Shown in pieces: positions 6,718 to 7,967 of a stretch of 7,967 bases of DNA (positions within the stretch are counted from its first letter, which is position 1; every line of letters starts with the position of its first letter). The notes below the pieces were generated by a model, which worked only from the letters and a program-made list of their open reading frames with translations, did not search any database and was not told where the DNA came from. This DNA is from Allobrachymonas sp. Its GTDB lineage: Bacteria; Pseudomonadota; Gammaproteobacteria; Burkholderiales; Burkholderiaceae_C. Made by a program: the position numbers and the translations under genes. The stretch is from the NCBI GenBank assembly GCA_018054915.1, contig JAGPIR010000036.1:1-7967 (forward strand), in the 5' to 3' direction.

Positions 6718-6723
6718 ATTATA
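6718..6723 (-). promoter_or_regulatory. Candidate distal rpoD promoter, perfect -10 box
   Basis: On the - strand the sequence reads TATAAT, an exact sigma-70 -10 consensus, about 320 nt upstream of rpoD. No good -35 box is seen at 16-18 nt. The inverted repeat ACTAT-GCCGT-ATAGT (6696-6710) falls where transcription would begin (about 6711), so it would form a hairpin at the very 5' end of the message or serve as an operator. Confidence 0.3.
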
Positions 6724-6820
6724 CTCGAGCCAATCATGCGGACATAGCCAACCGACGCCCCAAAGCACTCATTGCGTGGCGCGCATCCGGCATAAACCCC
6801 TGCATGAGCCTTCGGCGGAG

Positions 6821-7525
6821 TCAGGCAGGCAGAACTTCCAGCAACCGGTCCAATCCACCATCGTTAATGGCGATGGTGGCCTGTCGGCGCACGGCCGGCT
6901 TGCCCTTGTAAGCAACGGAAACGCCCGCAGCCTGCATCATTTTCAGGTCATTTGCGCCATCACCCACAGCGATGACCTGTTCAGTGGAAATACCCATGAG
7001 CGCTGCCACTTCCAGCAGGGTGCGCGCTTTTTCAACTCCGTCGCAAATATCGCCCCAAGGCTGGGGCAAGATGCGGCCGGTGAGCGCACCGTTTTCAATT
7101 TCCAGCTTGTTTGCGCGCGTAAAGTCCACGCCCAGCCGTGTGCGGATGCGCTCAGTGAAAAAAGTAAAACCGCCAGATACCAGCAGCGTCTTGAGCCCGG
7201 CCTGCTTGCAAGCATCCATCAGCGCTTCGGCCCCAGGGTTGAGCTGCAGGCGCTCATCGTAAATGGCCTGCAAGGTGTGTTCGGGAACGCCCTTGAGCAA
7301 GGCGACCCGCTGGCGCAGGCTTTCCTTGTAATCGCTGATGATGCCCTGCATGGCCGCCTCGGTGATGGCCGCCACTTCTTCCTTCTTGTTGACGGCATCG
7401 GCAATTTCATCCACGCATTCGATATTGATCAGCGTGGAATCCATATCGAAAGCGATCAGCCTGTAATCAGCAAGCCGCGGCATTTTTGGGTGCTCGCGCA
7501 CGGAAAGGGATTCTTCTGTATTCAT
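6821..7525 (-). CDS. serB: Phosphoserine phosphatase
   Basis: SerB removes phosphate from L-phosphoserine, the last step of serine synthesis, in the cytosol. The 234-residue product is a HAD-superfamily hydrolase with all motifs: DMDST (27-31), where Asp27 is the nucleophile and Asp29 the general acid/base; SGGF (117-120, motif II); Lys166 in GVEKAR; and GDGAND (188-193), whose acidic residues bind magnesium. The cap segment after motif I, with the conserved Glu of NIECVDEIA, is the SerB type. It lacks the N-terminal ACT-like regulatory part found in E. coli SerB (322 residues), so it is the short form. The start at 7525 is preceded only by a weak purine stretch. An ATG at codon 15, directly before the HAD core, is possible but has no ribosome-binding site. 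rpoD lies 420 nt downstream, so the two are probably separate units. Confidence 0.95.
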   Translation of the reverse strand: MNTEESLSVREHPKMPRLADYRLIAFDMDSTLINIECVDEIADAVNKKEEVAAITEAAMQGIISDYKESLRQRVALLKGVPEHTLQAIYDERLQLNPGAEALMDACKQAGLKTLLVSGGFTFFTERIRTRLGVDFTRANKLEIENGALTGRILPQPWGDICDGVEKARTLLEVAALMGISTEQVIAVGDGANDLKMMQAAGVSVAYKGKPAVRRQATIAINDGGLDRLLEVLPA

Positions 7526-7575
7526 AGCAGGGTCTCGTCAAATTCTCGTCATTCTAGGGTCTGTTCACGCCATTT

Positions 7576-7591
7576 CACTGTAAAAACAGTG
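7576..7591. repeat. Perfect inverted repeat upstream of serB
   Basis: CACTGT-AAAA-ACAGTG has 6-bp arms and a 4-nt centre, 51-66 nt before the serB start. A TAGAAT box (7551-7556, - strand), five of six matches to the -10 consensus, lies just downstream, which puts the repeat over the expected -35 region. It may be an operator or a leader hairpin. No T-run follows on either strand, so it is not a terminator. Confidence 0.4.
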
Positions 7592-7700
7592 TCATGGGCC
7601 CCAAAGCTAGTAACCCGATATGCCGATATTTACAGGAGTAGCTGTTTGGGATCCATTGCAGCCCTTGTGGGATAACCTGCCGGGCAGCAATTAACGGCAT

Positions 7701-7967
7701 TCAGGCAATCTTTAGCGCCCCCTCCAGCCATGTTTGCATATCTGGCGCCGAGATATTGCCCGCATGCAATGCCACCTGTTTGCCTTGGTGATACAGCGCC
7801 AGAGCCGGAATGCCACGTAAGCCAATGGCCTGCACCGTACGGTACTGGCTCACCGTGTTGAGCTTGGCCGCTAACAGTTGCGGTGTGTTTTTGGCCAGTT
7901 CTTCAAAGCGCGGCCCCACCGAACGGCAGGTGGCGCAATGCGGCGCGTAGAAATACACCAGCACCGG
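7701..7967 (-). CDS. Thioredoxin-fold protein with CATC active site, 3' part
   Basis: The frame is open to the right edge of the window; the GTG at 7964 is an internal valine in the first core beta-strand (PVLVYFYAPHC), not a start. About 20 or more N-terminal residues are therefore missing from an otherwise thioredoxin-sized protein. The 88 visible residues show the thioredoxin fold: strand VLVYFYAP, the redox motif CATC in APHCATCRSVGP, a helix, and the cis-proline loop RGIPALALYHQGK. Classical thioredoxin has WCGPC; here the Trp is replaced by His and the dipeptide between the cysteines is Ala-Thr, which should change the redox potential and partner choice. No export signal can be judged because the N-terminus is absent. 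It is probably a thiol-disulfide oxidoreductase or thioredoxin-like electron donor; the partner is unknown. It ends with TGA at 7703-7701, 175 nt before serB on the same strand. Confidence 0.85.
   Translation of the reverse strand, partial: PVLVYFYAPHCATCRSVGPRFEELAKNTPQLLAAKLNTVSQYRTVQAIGLRGIPALALYHQGKQVALHAGNISAPDMQTWLEGALKIA

Larger units (their letters stand above)
6401..6820. other. 420-nt non-coding leader between serB and rpoD
   Basis: I see no gene, tRNA or known RNA here on either strand. It holds the rpoD ribosome-binding site, two candidate - strand promoters (6508-6535 and near 6718), an inverted repeat at 6696-6710 and a longer imperfect one at 6581-6604. Its size suggests that rpoD is transcribed from its own promoters with a long leader. 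The sequence just after the serB stop (6760-6820) has no obvious terminator. Confidence 0.6.

Noticed and set aside
6401..6820. Possible known small RNA (6S, 4.5S) or a second tRNA in the long rpoD leader
   Set aside because: No T-arm-like GTTCGA motif, no SRP-loop sequence and no 6S-like long closing stem could be found by eye.
6776..7675. A 299-codon open frame on the + strand
   Set aside because: It is opposite serB, which has all HAD motifs; no ribosome-binding site or recognisable domain.
7962..7964. GTG as start of the thioredoxin-fold gene
   Set aside because: It would begin in the middle of the first core beta-strand; the frame is open to the edge, so the gene continues outside the window.
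1..7967. Search for mobile elements, CRISPR arrays and defence systems
   Set aside because: No transposase, integrase, terminal repeats, regularly spaced repeats or defence domains are visible; the genes are housekeeping genes.

Overview
This window comes from the chromosome of a Proteobacterium, most likely a betaproteobacterium of the order Burkholderiales. That placement is by recognition, not by a search. It rests on the RpoD with a long Lys/Ala/Ser-rich N-terminal extension, the 90-residue HU protein, the short SerB without an ACT domain, and the TyrB-like aminotransferase. All complete genes look intact housekeeping genes. I see no transposase, phage gene, CRISPR array, toxin-antitoxin pair or defence island, and no convincing undescribed system.

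Layout. The left part is read on the + strand: the 3' two thirds of pgk (2-865, cut by the window edge), pgsA (1086-1652), an HU gene (2007-2279) and a tRNA-Val with anticodon TAC (2327-2402). The right part is read on the - strand, in transcription order: the 3' part of a thioredoxin-fold gene (7967-7701, cut by the window edge), serB (7525-6821), rpoD (6400-3866) and a tyrB-like aminotransferase (3811-2597). The two blocks converge on a perfect hairpin with T-runs in both directions (2415-2447), which can end both the HU/tRNA-Val transcript and the rpoD/tyrB transcript.

Functions. pgk belongs to glycolysis and gluconeogenesis. pgsA makes the anionic phospholipid precursor phosphatidylglycerol-phosphate. 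HU compacts the nucleoid. The tRNA decodes GTA (and probably other GTN) codons. rpoD is the primary sigma factor. tyrB and serB act in aromatic/aspartate and serine metabolism. Apart from a possible rpoD-tyrB transcript (54-nt gap) and a probable HU-tRNA-Val transcript (47-nt gap), the genes seem to be independent units.

Points worth a second look are modest. rpoD begins with GTG and has about 230 extra N-terminal residues compared with E. coli. It is not preceded by dnaG but by a 420-nt non-coding leader with candidate promoters and inverted repeats. The 354-nt region before HU has a perfect inverted repeat over a possible -10 box and two tiny overlapping ORFs. A strong stem-loop lies between pgk and pgsA. 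The thioredoxin-fold protein has an unusual CATC active site.
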